From assembly GCA_009731375.1 (NCBI GenBank), contig BJOX01000250.1, positions 201,802-265,801 of the forward strand: a DNA stretch of 64,000 nucleotides. Reading direction: 5' to 3'. This stretch comes from Paulinella micropora (Eukaryota; Cercozoa; Imbricatea; Euglyphida). The translations under genes were made by a program, and so were the position numbers. Positions 1 to 28,530 of the stretch are shown piece after piece (positions within the stretch are counted from its first letter, which is position 1; the number at the start of each line of letters is the position of its first letter). Under the pieces are notes generated by a model. That model was given only the letters and a program-made list of their open reading frames with translations, searched no databases and had not been told where the DNA came from.

Positions 1-108
1 NNNNNNNNNNNNNNNNNNNNNNNNNNNNNNNNNNNNNNNNNNTGCCTCGAAACCCCACCCATAACAATCTGGTGTCTGCTGGGTCCTGGGCTATCAACCA
101 GCATATGC

Positions 109-213
109 GGAGTTTAAGATCTTTTACGCGCGCAACGACCCTCCTCCCCAGCATCTACCACCAAAGGGTTATGAGTTGGCGTCACAGTTTAACGCCTTGA
201 GGCCATTGGGCTG
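109..213 (+). repeat. Dispersed repeat end with (AAT)n tail; inverted partner at 6893-6997
   Basis: About 105 bases ending GCCATTGGGCTG run straight into an (AAT)n/(AAC)n tract. The reverse complement of the same sequence is at 6893-6997, just before an N gap, where a further 80 bases continue to an (AAT)n tract. Both copies look like 3' ends of a retroposon that carries an AAT tail. No coding domain is visible. Confidence 0.55.
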
Positions 214-264
214 AATAATACTAATAATAATGATAATAATAACAACAACAACAATAATAATAAC

Positions 265-299
<35 letters not shown>

Positions 300-313
300 C
301 AACAACAACAACA

Positions 314-354
<41 letters not shown>

Positions 355-364
355 TAACATAATG

Positions 365-399
<35 letters not shown>

Positions 400-720
400 T
401 AATAATAATAGTAATAATAATAATAATGATAATAATAATAATAATAATAATAGTGCTTCTCTGTCAATGGCTGATGCATTTCTGCACATGCGCCTCCATC
501 GTCTCACCCGTGAGGGGAGTACGAAGAATTGACGATAAGCTCTAATGACACCCCCGCAAGGGCAGTTCCAACACTTCCAGACGGGCCGGTATGTTCAATG
601 AAAATACTGGTCCAGAAATAGACCGGTATGTTCAATGAAAATACTGGTGGCACCGACGGGAATCGAACTGGCGACAGGGCCCAGATGGTAGAACTTGACC
701 ACTGGGCTATCACGGTGTCC

Positions 721-762
<42 letters not shown>

Positions 763-763
763 G
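214..763. repeat. (AAT)n/(AAC)n microsatellites flanking SINE A
   Basis: Two AAT-type tracts (214-451 and 721-763) flank the SINE. The long reading frames here encode only homopolymeric peptides and are not genes. Confidence 0.9.
452..722 (-). mobile_element. tRNA-derived SINE, copy A
   Basis: Read on the minus strand, the copy begins with a tRNA-like head: box A (TAGCCCAGTGGTCA) and box B (AGTTCGATTCCC) about 40 bases apart. A unique body follows and it ends in an (ATT)n tail (450 down to 214). The T-arm stem does not pair well, so this is a SINE head and not a working tRNA. The body holds a short internal segment (containing TTCATTGAACATACC) twice in this copy. It lies 3' of the last visible exon of the E2 gene. 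Confidence 0.7.
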
Positions 764-765
764 AC

Positions 766-4952
<4,187 letters not shown>

Positions 4953-5241
4953 GTCGCTACAGCACCAGGAAGGAGGATGATATTACAACAACGACAACAT
5001 CTACGAGTTCTGTTTAACATCATGAAAGAGTGCTTTTCTATTTATTCGACACAGTAGCGTCATGAGGAAGAACAATAAGAAGGACAACAAACAACACAAA
5101 GAAGAAGAAGAAGAAGAAGAAGAAGAAGAAGAAGAAGAAGAAGAAGAAGAAGAAGAGGAAGAGGAAGAGGAAGAGGAAGAGGAAGAAGAAGAAGAAGAAG
5201 AAGAAGAAGAAGAAGAAGAAGAAGAAGAAGAAGAGGAAGAG

Positions 5242-5273
<32 letters not shown>

Positions 5274-5448
5274 AGAAGAAGAAGAAGGAGAAGAAGAAGA
5301 TGGAGGAGACAAAGAACTACAACAAAGAACTACAACAAAAACAACCACAACAACACAACAACAACAACCACAACAACAAAACAACAAAACAACAAAAATA
5401 ACAACCAACAGCACGGCAACAACAACAGCGACAGCAGCAGTAACAACG

Positions 5449-5480
<32 letters not shown>

Positions 5481-5537
5481 AACAACAACAACAACAACAG
5501 CAATAACAATAACAACAACAACAACAACAACAACAAC

Positions 5538-5574
<37 letters not shown>

Positions 5575-5980
5575 TATTGATATATATTGATCTGTCATGG
5601 CTGAGCCCGAGGGCCATGCGCCTCCATCCCTCGACCCAACAGGGACTACAGTGAGTATGTTGGGGAGGGAAGAGTGACTCTAACCATCCTGCACAGAAGG
5701 CCCCAAAAGGAAGTCCCTACTACCCGCACAGTGTCGGGTACCTTGCAGGAAATCAACTACAAATGATTGATCTTCCCCGCGTGAGAGCTCCACGAGACTG
5801 GGTAGGTCCCGCATGGAGGTACTCACAGGGGTAGCAGACATTTCATGCGGTCTGCCAGCGCATGAGGACGTTTTGTGGTAAGTATCTGGGACGCCTCGAA
5901 ACCCGTCACCACCCCTAGATCGCGGAATGTAAATACCCCTTTGATCCCACGTGGTGTATGTCTTATAAAAAACAACACAA
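4953..5980. other. Spacer with (GAA)n, (CAA)n and (AAT)n tracts; no gene identified
   Basis: GAA/GAG tract 5101-5290, CAA tract 5318-5538, AAT tract 5539-5575. The unique stretch 5585-5980 has an open minus-strand frame of about 130 codons (6078-5680) that I cannot relate to any family and that is partly minisatellite-derived. This lies upstream of the E2 start, so its promoter may be here, but no motif was recognised. Confidence 0.5.
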
Positions 5981-6150
5981 CGACATGGCCTCGGAACCAA
6001 CGCAACAACATAGCCTCGGAACCCACATCGACATAGCCTCGGAACCCACACAACAACAGAGCCTCGGAACCAACACAACTACATAGCCTCGGAACCAACA
6101 CAACAACATATGCCTCGGAGCCAACACAACGACATAGCCTCGAAACCAGT
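5965..6150. repeat. 25-bp minisatellite (GCCTCGGAACC core), about 7 copies
   Basis: Units of about 25 bases carry the core GCCTCGGAACC followed by an A/C-rich arm (AACACAACAACATA). Copies differ at a few positions. A single diverged copy (GCCTCGAAACC) also occurs at 44-54 and at 5893. The minus-strand frame through it is only the repeat translated. Confidence 0.85.
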
Positions 6151-6227
6151 GGGAAGAGGCCCAACCACCTCCTCTTCCCGTGGGGTGCCATACTGTGCAC
6201 CCCTCCATAATAATAATAATAATAATG

Positions 6228-6292
<65 letters not shown>

Positions 6293-6308
6293 TATAATAA
6301 TAATAATA

Positions 6309-6574
6309 GTGCTTCTCTGTCAATGGCTGATGCATTTCTGCACATGCGCCTCCATCGTCTCACCCGTGAGGGGAGTACGAAGAATTGACGATAAGCTCTA
6401 ATGACACCCCCGCAAGGGCAGTTCCAACACTTCCAGACGGGCCGGTATGTTCAATGAAAATACTGGTCCAGACGGATCGGTATGTTCAATGAAAATACTG
6501 GTGGCACCGACGGGAATCGAACTGGCGACAGGGCCCAGATGGTAGAACTTGACCACTGGGCTATCACGGTGTCC
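6309..6574 (-). mobile_element. tRNA-derived SINE, copy B
   Basis: Nearly the same sequence as the copy at 452-722: the same tRNA-like head with boxes A and B, the same duplicated body segment, and an (ATT)n tail extending to 6208. The head abuts another (AAT)n tract at 6575-6811. Confidence 0.7.
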
Positions 6575-6581
6575 AATAATG

Positions 6582-6666
<85 letters not shown>

Positions 6667-6696
6667 TAATTATGATAATAATATAATAATAATAAT

Positions 6697-6727
<31 letters not shown>

Positions 6728-6750
6728 TAATGATGATGATGATAGTAATA

Positions 6751-6811
<61 letters not shown>
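6575..6811. repeat. (AAT)n microsatellite
   Basis: Interrupted AAT tract of about 237 bases between SINE copy B and the inverted retroposon end at 6812-6997. Confidence 0.9.
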
Positions 6812-7695
6812 GCAAATCTGCCTTGGAGTGTTGACTGTGACATATTTGAGGGAAATCCCGATGAAAAAACCTAGTCACACTTGCTAAACAGAGTTCCAGC
6901 CCAATGGCCTCAAGGCGTTAAACTGTGACGCCAACTCATAACCCTTTGGTGGTAGATGCTGGGGAGGAGGGTCGTTGCGCGCGTAAAAGATCTTAAANNN
7001 NNNNNNNNNNNNNNNNNNNNNNNNNNNNNNNNNNNNNNNNNNNNNNNNNNNNNNNNNNNNNNNNNNNNNNNNNNNNNNNNNNNNNNNNNNNNNNNNNNNN
7101 NNNNNNNNNNNNNNNNNNNNNNNNNNNNNNNNNNNNNNNNNNNNNNNNNNNNNNNNNNNNNNNNNNNNNNNNNNNNNNNNNNNNNNNNNNNNNNNNNNNN
7201 NNNNNNNNNNNNNNNNNNNNNNNNNNNNNNNNNNNNNNNNNNNNNNNNNNNNNNNNNNNNNNNNNNNNNNNNNNNNNNNNNNNNNNNNNNNNNNNNNNNN
7301 NNNNNNNNNNNNNNNNNNNNNNNNNNNNNNNNNNNNNNNNNNNNNNNNNNNNNNNNNNNNNNNNNNNNNNNNNNNNNNNNNNNNNNNNNNNNNNNNNNNN
7401 NNNNNNNNNNNNNNNNNNNNNNNNNNNNNNNNNNNNNNNNNNNNNNNNNNNNNNNNNNNNNNNNNNNNNNNNNNNNNNNNNNNNNNNNNNNNNNNNNNNN
7501 NNNNNNNNNNNNNNNNNNNNNNNNNNNNNNNNNNNNNNNNNNNNNNNNNNNNNNNNNNNNNNNNNNNNNNNNNNNNNNNNNNNNNNNNNNNNNNNNNNNN
7601 NNNNNNNNNNNNNNNNNNNNNNNNNNNNNNNNNNNNNNNNNNNNNNNNNNNNNNNNNNNNNNNNNNNNNNNNNNNNNNNNNNNNNNNNNNNNNNN

Positions 7696-7868
7696 GAGGG
7701 GAGTACGAAGAATTGACGATAGGCTCTAATGACACCCCCGCAAGGGCAGTTCCAACACTTCCAGACGGACCGGTATGTTCAATGAAAATACTGGTGGCAC
7801 CGACTGGAATCGAACTGGCGACAGGGCCCAGATGGTAGAACTTGACCACTGGGCTATCACGGTGTCCA
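7696..7868 (-). mobile_element. tRNA-derived SINE, copy C (3' part lost in gap)
   Basis: Same head as the other copies, but only one copy of the internal body segment. The 3' part runs into the N gap that ends at 7695. The head borders (AAT)n at 7869-8034. Confidence 0.65.
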
Positions 7869-7869
7869 A

Positions 7870-7940
<71 letters not shown>

Positions 7941-7960
7941 TAATAATAATAATAATAATA

Positions 7961-8016
<56 letters not shown>

Positions 8017-8034
8017 TAATAATAATAATAATTG

Positions 8035-8156
8035 CTTCTCTGTCAATGGCGGATGCAAATCTGCACATGTGCCTCCATCGTCTCACCCGCGAGGGGAGTA
8101 CGAAGATTTGACCGATAGCTACTGACACCCCCGCAGGGCAGCTCCAAGCCTTCAAA
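8035..8156 (-). mobile_element. SINE 3' fragment, copy D
   Basis: Matches only the 3' body of the SINE (the part ending GCCATTGACAGAGAAGCA on the minus strand), with several base changes and no tRNA-like head. Its (ATT)n tail is the tract 7869-8034. A 5'-truncated copy. Confidence 0.55.
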
Positions 8157-8177
8157 ATAACCCGATAATGATGCAGA

Positions 8178-10150
<1,973 letters not shown>

Positions 10151-10186
10151 ATTTTTTTTATTTTATTATTATTATTATTATTTTTT

Positions 10187-10415
10187 TACAGTAAGCAAGG
10201 TTTAATGAGAAAGAGACGATAGAAAAAAAAAGGAAGAGCCTAATTTTTTTTTTTTTTTTAAAAATTACAGTAAGCAAGATTTAATGAGGAAAGAAAAAGA
10301 GGAAACAAAGAAGAACAAAAGATAAAGAGCTTTTTTTTTAATTTTTTTTATATTTATTTTTATTACAGTAAGCAAGGTTTCATGAGAAAGAGACGAAAAA
10401 AAAAAGAAGAGCTTA
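10187..10415. repeat. Three tandem copies of a T-rich/TTACAGTAAGCAAGG repeat
   Basis: TTACAGTAAGCAAG, followed by GTTTAATGAGAAAG and an A-rich stretch, starts at 10187, 10265 and 10363. Each copy is preceded by a T-rich tract. Unit lengths are about 78 and 98 bases. Confidence 0.75.
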
Positions 10416-11460
10416 ATTCAAGTGAATTCTGGTTCCAAGGAACGACAGAACAAGCTCATAAGGAAATCTGGAACTAAGGTTCGACAGAATCTCCTGGAAA
10501 GAGTAAAATGGAAAGAAAGAGAAAAAGGATAGAAAGAAAGAAAGAAAGAAAGGGACAAAGAGAAAAAGAAAAAACAAGGAAAAGAATCGAGAACGAAGAC
10601 GAAAAACAACAAAGAATGATAATAAACAAAACACAAAAGAGAATAGAAACAAAAAACAAAAGAAGCAAAACACAAACAAAACAAAAGAAACAAAAACAAT
10701 TCAAAAAGACAACAACAGAGGCAGCGACGAACACCAAAGCAAACACAAACAACCAAACACAAGGCCAGACAGGGGCAAGGGAGACGATACTGAATTAGAA
10801 GGCAAGAGCAGAAAGTGCCGGCAGAGGTCAGACATAACTAACAATGGGCGCAAGTGAGATCAATTGACAGTGAGTGAGACAGCTCTTGAGGAAACTGCAG
10901 CACCTAACGCAATTCACTCGCACCCATGGGCCATCGTAGCCAGGAGGGTGGTGTGCAGAGCGCAGTAAGGCTCGACGTAGCGATTCGCGACGCGATTATG
11001 CCGAGTGCTGCAATATCCATAAGGACCAGCCCAAGCCTGGCAACCTCATAGACATGCAGCCTCAAGCTAGTCGAGCCAAACCACTTCACACCCCACCCCC
11101 CCTCATAGACCAGAAGAAACTCCACAAGCCACAACCATAAACATAAAGCTATACCGCACTTGAGCATGACCAAACCTAACAAGCAGCAGCATGTAAGAAA
11201 AACGAAAAAGATAAAAGAAAACAAAAGAGGAAAAGAAAGAGAAAAAGAGGGAGAACCTTGCATACGGTAAAAAAAAAAAAAAGAAGAAGAAGAAAGAGAG
11301 AGAGAGAGAGAGAAGAAGAAGAAGAAGAAGAAGAAGAAGAAGAAGAAGAAGAAGAAGAAGAAGAAGAAGAAGAAGAAGAAGAAGAAGAAGAAGAAGAAGA
11401 AAGAAGAGATAGAGAGAAAGGATAACAAAGAGTCGAACTTCTTCATCATTTCACTTCAAG
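10416..11460. other. Purine-rich spacer and (AAG)n; possible minus-strand membrane-protein exon
   Basis: 10500-10760 is A/G-rich with no gene. 10904-11190 holds an open minus-strand frame of about 90 codons with two hydrophobic stretches (for example LGLVLMDIAALGIIASRIA) and no stop. It could be an exon of a membrane protein, but I found no family match or convincing splice pair. 11282-11402 is an AAG tract. Confidence 0.3.
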
Positions 11461-11813
11461 ATCTCTGATCGGCGAACAGTGTGGGACTCGGGTTAAGACC
11501 GCAAAAGAAACCCATACCCACTAAACAAAAAAGGACCCTGTAAAAACTCGCGGAAGGAGAAAAATAGCCCCCCCCCCCCCCNNNNNNNNNNNNNNNNNNN
11601 NNNNNNNNNNNNNNNNNNNNNNNNNNNNNNNNNNNNNNNNNNNNNNNNNNNNNNNNNNNNNNNNNNNNNNNNNNNNNNNNNNNNNNNNNNNNNNNNNNNN
11701 NNNNNNNNNNNNNNNNNNNNNNNNNNNNNNNNNNNNNNNNNNNNNNNNNNNNNNNNNNNNNNNNNNNNNNNNNNNNNNNNNNNNNNNNNNNNNNNNNNNN
11801 NNNNNNNNNNNNN

Positions 11814-11878
11814 TTTTTTTGTTGTTGTTTTTTGTTGTTGTTGTTGTTGTTGGTTTAGGTTTTTTTTTTTTTTTTTTT

Positions 11879-11914
<36 letters not shown>

Positions 11915-11972
11915 TTTGTTGTTGTTGTTGTTGTTGTTGTTTTTTGTTGTTGTTGTTGTTGTTGTTGTTGGT
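11814..11972. repeat. (GTT)n/T-run tract after gap
   Basis: Follows N gap 11582-11813, which is itself preceded by a C-run. It ends about 120 bases before the start codon of the E3 gene, so the E3 promoter and 5' leader must lie in or across this tract. Confidence 0.85.
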
Positions 11973-12089
11973 TTAGGACGGACCACAGAATCGTGATTGG
12001 AGAGAACCCCTGCTTCACGATTCTGGACCACTGAAAATCAGGCTAATCGACGAACCAAGTCTTAGAACCCCGTAAAGGAAGTGGACAGC

Positions 12090-23674
<11,585 letters not shown>

Positions 23675-24264
23675 ATTATGAGTTTGCTTGATAGCGTTGA
23701 AAATATTATTATTTCCCCTCCTTCGTTCCCTTTTGTTATTTTTTCCTTCATTTCCCCTTCTTCACACTGTCTCCTTCTTCTCTGATTTCATTCAATTCTT
23801 TCTTTCACCTGACTTTTTTTCAGTTTCGTTATTACCTTTGAGTTTGTCAGTTCTGCTATCTACTTGCGGATTAAAAGTGTCGATTGGCATCGTGATTTCT
23901 AACGGAGTCCCTCAGCAAACCGGAGTGTAAAGGTATTAGGTCCGTGAGTGACCGGGTAATTACCTAATCAACGAATACAAAAGGGTCGAAGGGTCCTTGC
24001 CCTATGCCGGCAAGTCAGAGAGAAAGGAGAGAAGAGAGAAGAGCAACAACTGTCCAGTCCCAACAGGAACAAAAACAAAATAATTTCCATGTCTCACGTT
24101 GGTCTCCCCCTACGACCAAAACTCCTCCAATCTATGCCCAAAACGAACCAGAGCCACGCCGCAACACAAGCGAAAGAAAAGAAATAAATTTCATTACTTC
24201 CCTCCTTCCTTTGCTTCCCAAACCAAATCTTAAAGTCCTCATGTCCCGCCCGACTCCAACAACT
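23675..24264. other. Spacer downstream of the E3 gene
   Basis: T-rich stretch (23690-23860) that may hold the E3 3' end, though no canonical AATAAA is seen close to the stop. Frames of up to 107 codons overlap the Copia LTR and show no domain. Nothing else recognised. Confidence 0.5.
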
Positions 24265-24269
24265 AAAAC

Positions 24270-24583
24270 CAAAGTAATCTATCACTCAAACGCAGAGTTT
24301 AGGGAAGCTACCCCGCTAAGGGTATAGCCTGATAACCGAAGAAAAGACTTTTAATGACTTTGTGTCACACAAATTTATGATGTTATGACCTTTACAGAAT
24401 GGTAATACTCATTTGATTCTAGGCATTCCAGACTATGATTCGCGAATACTCTAGAAAGTGTCCTTGTCAGTAATAAAGGTATTAATAACTGTCCGGCCTA
24501 TGAACCTGCCTATGACTAAGACTATCCAAATTACCGGTAAATTGACTAGGTGGAGTAACGGGTATTAATAGTACATTACAACG
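24270..24583 (-). repeat. Copia 1 3' LTR
   Basis: 314 bases; in element orientation it begins CGTTGTAATG and ends ATTACTTTG. Pairs with 31529-31842. Confidence 0.93.
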
Positions 24584-25017
24584 CTCCCCCTTAGTCGCAA
24601 GTCATAGGCTATATTAGTGTGTAAATATGAAAAAAATAGTGTTGAGGATCAGTTATGTGTTACCCGAAGGTTAAATATCAACTCCCATTTACATCACATC
24701 CTCTATGTATGTATATATGTGGTCATGCAGTAACATGTATGAAGTATGTATGTGTTCAAAAAATTTGCAAGCGCTTTCCGTAGAGGGTAGCAAAATTTAG
24801 ATTCCCTATTCTAGGACAGAAAGAATGATAGAAACAATTTAAATTGCTAAGTTAGCCAGGGAAAGCCTCGCGGCTGCCGGCCTCGCGTGGCAGTCGGCTA
24901 CCCAGCCTCGGCTCGACGGCTCTTGACCCCTGCGCAAAACAAAGCTGCTGCAACAAGCAACAAACTGCACAAAACACTCAAAGCAAATATAGGTGAGTGG
25001 ACACGCAAATCCCGAAA
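24584..25017 (-). other. Copia 1 3' untranslated region with polypurine tract
   Basis: Polypurine AAGGGGGAG abuts the LTR at 24584-24592. A segment around GCGCTTGCAAATTTT (about 24763-24777, minus strand) is shared with the second Copia element near 39119. No conserved ORF. Confidence 0.7.
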
Positions 25018-27279
25018 TTACTTGAGCTTTACCGTAAATTTGTTAAGTAAATACTCGAATTGTTCTTTCGGTAAATATTTTGTCATTACATCACCTATCT
25101 GCTTCTTCGTACCTACTTTTACAAACTTAATCTCACCGTCTCTCTGTAGGTGGTGCATAAAGTGTAATTCTAAAGGTAAGTGTTTAGTTCTATTACCTGA
25201 CATACCCCTCTCTGCCGCTAAGACTGTTTGAGAGTTATCCTCGAATAATTCTATCGGGCTCTTTTGGGCTATGTTTAGTTCTTGTGTAATGTGTTTTAGT
25301 GCAAGTCCCTCTCTAATGCACTCAGTTGCTGCAAATATTTCAGCATCATTGGAACTCAGGGCGATGCGACTCTGTCGCTTTGATAACCATGCAACTGGAT
25401 CGCTGCCCCATAGGATCACGAATCCAGTGCGGGACTTCCCTGTTTTCTTACAAACTTTGTGAGCCGCGTCGGGCCACATGGAAAGTTTTGGATAGGTTTG
25501 CCCTTCTTGCTCTGACTTAGGCTCATGGTAAGCTAAACCTCGATAAGAGTTAACTAAATAACGAAAGATTCTGCCTAACATCGCATAAGTTATTCCCTTA
25601 TCGATAGTTTGCATGACACTTGCCGAATTTAGTGCTTGTTCTATATCGGGTCTTGTCATCTTTGCGAGAAATAGCAAACGACCAACTAGACTAGGAATTG
25701 AAAATTTTCGCAAGCTAGCTGATTCCGACATCGGTTCCGTGAAATGTTCTTGCGCTGGAGTACTAACGGGTTTAGCAGAATCGTAGCCTACCTCTTTTAG
25801 TATCTGCTGCTGATATTTTCGCTGATGCAAAATTATTTTCCCGTTCGATTGCTCTATCTCTATTCCTTTGAATTCACGGGCAATACCGAGTCTTTTGAGC
25901 GGGAAATGTTTTTCTAATGCGGACGCAAAACGCTCATATGCTTGTTTGTTTGGTGCGGTGAACAACAAGTCATCAACATGAAATATCCCTACTATCGCCT
26001 CTCTCAAAGCTTTATCATTTTCTACAAACATACATAAGTCTGAATCTAGCAACCTAAAACCTAGCTCCTCTAACTTGGGTGCTAATATCTCATACCATCT
26101 TCTTCCTGCCTGTGGTGCACCATATAAAGCACCATCTATACGCCATATCATCCCCTCATGCCCTTCTCTGTCTACACTCTCTGGCGCATATGCATAAACA
26201 GGGTCATTCATACGAGCATTTAGGTATGCATTTTTAAAATCTATGCCGTATAGTTTGTGTTTGTGCCAGGCAGCTAGTTTGGCGAGAAATAAAAGTGAAT
26301 GGTGCGCGGCGCAAGGAACAAAGAGCTGATCTGGGTTATAGCTAACACCGGGTTCTAACATATCTCCCCGTAAAGCTAAACGAGACTTTATGAACTTTTT
26401 CCCGTTCTCATCTAACTTTACTTTGTGAACCCATGTCAATCTAACTATCTTACTAACTCCTGCCTTGCTTGCCTCCTTATGGGGTACCCATGTGTATGTG
26501 TTAAAGGATTGAAGAGCTTTTAGCTCTGTTTTCATACCCTCTAAAACATCTTTAGCTGTCAAACCTTCCTCTATGACATCTTTGGGTACTCTGATATCTA
26601 CATACAAATAAAAATCACGAATCTCATCTGCCACCATACGGTCATCGCATAAAAACATATTAGCGGGACTTTGTAACGGGTATTCGGGATCTTTCACGGA
26701 GTATTTGAGGATTTCCGAATTCAACATCCGTTCTTCTTCGTCTTCAAACTTAACTATGTGGGTGGGCTGAGGTCTGTCTCTAACTACGAGTCTATCTCTG
26801 GGGTCACTCACTCTGCTGACTACCCCTACTCGTACTATGCTCTCCCATCCCTCACCGTACTTTTTCTTCGCCCATCCATCTCCCCATGCACGCGCGGGCA
26901 CTCTTACTACCTTACCTATTAGTTCTTGAGCCTCTCTCTTTTCTCTCTTGGGCTCATTGCTAGGGGTAAATCTCTCTACTGCCTTGCGCTGCCTTTTACC
27001 GGGGATTATGTTACTCTCCGTTACTCTCTGACTCTGCTCCCACGTTAATCCCTTAGATGGTGGTGATTTTTCTTCGTATGCTCTTCTTTCATGTATTTTT
27101 AGTGGATCTGTTGGATCTTGTTCATTCGTATGCTCTTGTGGCTTGATCTTGTGCTCTGGGGGTAATTGTTGTGGATAATGTGGCTCTGGACTTGTGTAGG
27201 CGTGTATGTTTGTGATCCAATGTATTCCTCTCCACATGCTCATTTTCATGCTCATTCTCATTCGCATCGATACTAACAC
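25018..27279 (-). CDS. Copia 1 reverse transcriptase/RNase H region of Pol
   Basis: About 750 codons. RT motifs: RLTWVHKVKLDENG, GIDFKNAYLNARM (first Asp), GALYGAPQAGRRWY and FHVDDLLF (catalytic Asp pair). RNase H motifs: WPDAAHK, SSNDAEIFAATECIREG, and HLPLELHFMHHL with the GTKKQIGDVMTK end typical of Copia. The join with the integrase frame passes through low-complexity sequence at about 27270, so the first 60 codons here may not be the used frame. Confidence 0.92.
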   Translation of the reverse strand: MLVSMRMRMSMKMSMWRGIHWITNIHAYTSPEPHYPQQLPPEHKIKPQEHTNEQDPTDPLKIHERRAYEEKSPPSKGLTWEQSQRVTESNIIPGKRQRKAVERFTPSNEPKREKREAQELIGKVVRVPARAWGDGWAKKKYGEGWESIVRVGVVSRVSDPRDRLVVRDRPQPTHIVKFEDEEERMLNSEILKYSVKDPEYPLQSPANMFLCDDRMVADEIRDFYLYVDIRVPKDVIEEGLTAKDVLEGMKTELKALQSFNTYTWVPHKEASKAGVSKIVRLTWVHKVKLDENGKKFIKSRLALRGDMLEPGVSYNPDQLFVPCAAHHSLLFLAKLAAWHKHKLYGIDFKNAYLNARMNDPVYAYAPESVDREGHEGMIWRIDGALYGAPQAGRRWYEILAPKLEELGFRLLDSDLCMFVENDKALREAIVGIFHVDDLLFTAPNKQAYERFASALEKHFPLKRLGIAREFKGIEIEQSNGKIILHQRKYQQQILKEVGYDSAKPVSTPAQEHFTEPMSESASLRKFSIPSLVGRLLFLAKMTRPDIEQALNSASVMQTIDKGITYAMLGRIFRYLVNSYRGLAYHEPKSEQEGQTYPKLSMWPDAAHKVCKKTGKSRTGFVILWGSDPVAWLSKRQSRIALSSNDAEIFAATECIREGLALKHITQELNIAQKSPIELFEDNSQTVLAAERGMSGNRTKHLPLELHFMHHLQRDGEIKFVKVGTKKQIGDVMTKYLPKEQFEYLLNKFTVKLK

Positions 27280-28530
27280 TCTGTCTCCCCCTCAACTTCA
27301 TCAAAGTGTGTTGTTGGGTGGTCGTTGTTGATGTTGTGCGGTGACTTAGGTGATTGAGGTGGTGATTGGGGTGGTGATTGGGGTGGTGATTGGGGTGGTG
27401 ATTGGGGTGGTGACGCTTGTGGAGATGTGTGTGGTTGCTCGCTCTCATTCTCATTCTCCCCCTCAGAGTCATCATTATCCCACGACACTAGTTTAGGAGG
27501 ATGAGCTTGTTTACCGATTTTGTGAATATTAAATCTCACATCTCTCACTCCGGAAATTATCTTCTTACCATCCCATACGCGGTATAGTTCCCGAAATAGA
27601 TCATATCCTACTAGCATCACCTTTTTCCCTCTGTACTCTCCCTTCCGCACTTTAGTCTTAGGTATATGTAACACACCCATACATCCTATTGGTTTTAAAT
27701 GAAAGAGTGTTGGTTTTCTACCTAACAGCTGCTCATAAGGCGAAATTCCTTTGCGTTCCCCGTGAATTGCCGGTAGTATGTTGTGAATGGTTGTTGCTGC
27801 GTGTTCTAATTCTGCCCAGAATTGCGGCGGTAATTTAGCGTGATATCTCATTGCTCGTGCAGGCCCCGCCGTAATATCATTCACTTTTTCCGCAATAGGA
27901 TTCCCGTCTTTATCGTTTGTCGCGGAGGTTTTCCAAATAAAGCGAATATTTTTCCACCACTTAATGACTTCCTCCGGAATATGGAATTCTTGATCTGCGC
28001 GAATTTCCTTTACTTTGTTTCCTGTCTGTCTCTCATAAAAGGCTACAGCTTGTTTTAAGCAATCTACAAACTCATTCTTATGGGCTAAATAAAAGTCAAG
28101 AATGAACAGTGAGTAGTCGTCGGTGACCGAAAATTTATACCGTTTACCACCTATTGATCTAGTTGCCCACGGTCCTGATGTGTCTATGTGTAGAATTATA
28201 CCTGGCTTTTGGGCTCTTTCTATTGTATTAACTGCAAAACGTGGCAAACGTTTAGACTTTCCTATCATGCAAGATTCGCAAAATCTCACATCGCTCTCGT
28301 CACCAACTAACTTAATGTTCAAAATTTTTGCCAATAGGCGCATCTTTGTTAACCCATAATGCCCACAGGCATAGTGAAAAAGCTTGATTCCTATCTTTCT
28401 AGGTTTGTCTGACTTTCTGGGGTAAGCTTCATATAATACTATATCTACGTGTAATTCTTTCTCTCTCTTATTTACTTCATGCTTACTTGTCTCGTTTTTG
28501 TTCTCATTTGTGGGGCTTCCCTCCCCTTCT
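27273..28530 (-). CDS. Copia 1 integrase region of Pol
   Basis: Open from about 28530. A GAG-pre-integrase HHCC zinc site reads HYACGHY...FCESCMIGK. The catalytic core has IDTSGPW (first Asp), IRADQEF (second Asp, in place of the usual DNG) and NPIAEKVND (Glu), followed by HAKLPPQFWAE typical of Copia. The C-terminal part is a proline/histidine-rich repeat (PPQSPPQS...) before a stop. Inserts the cDNA into host DNA. Confidence 0.88.

Noticed and set aside
452-722. A functional tRNA gene on the minus strand
   Set aside because: Boxes A and B are present, but the acceptor and T stems do not pair, and the sequence is dispersed with AAT tails, as in a SINE.
5976-6150. CRISPR-like array
   Set aside because: Units are contiguous with no unique spacers; it is a eukaryotic minisatellite.
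24004-24327. 107-codon plus-strand gene upstream of the Copia element
   Set aside because: It runs into the LTR, has no domain, and its composition is that of the spacer.
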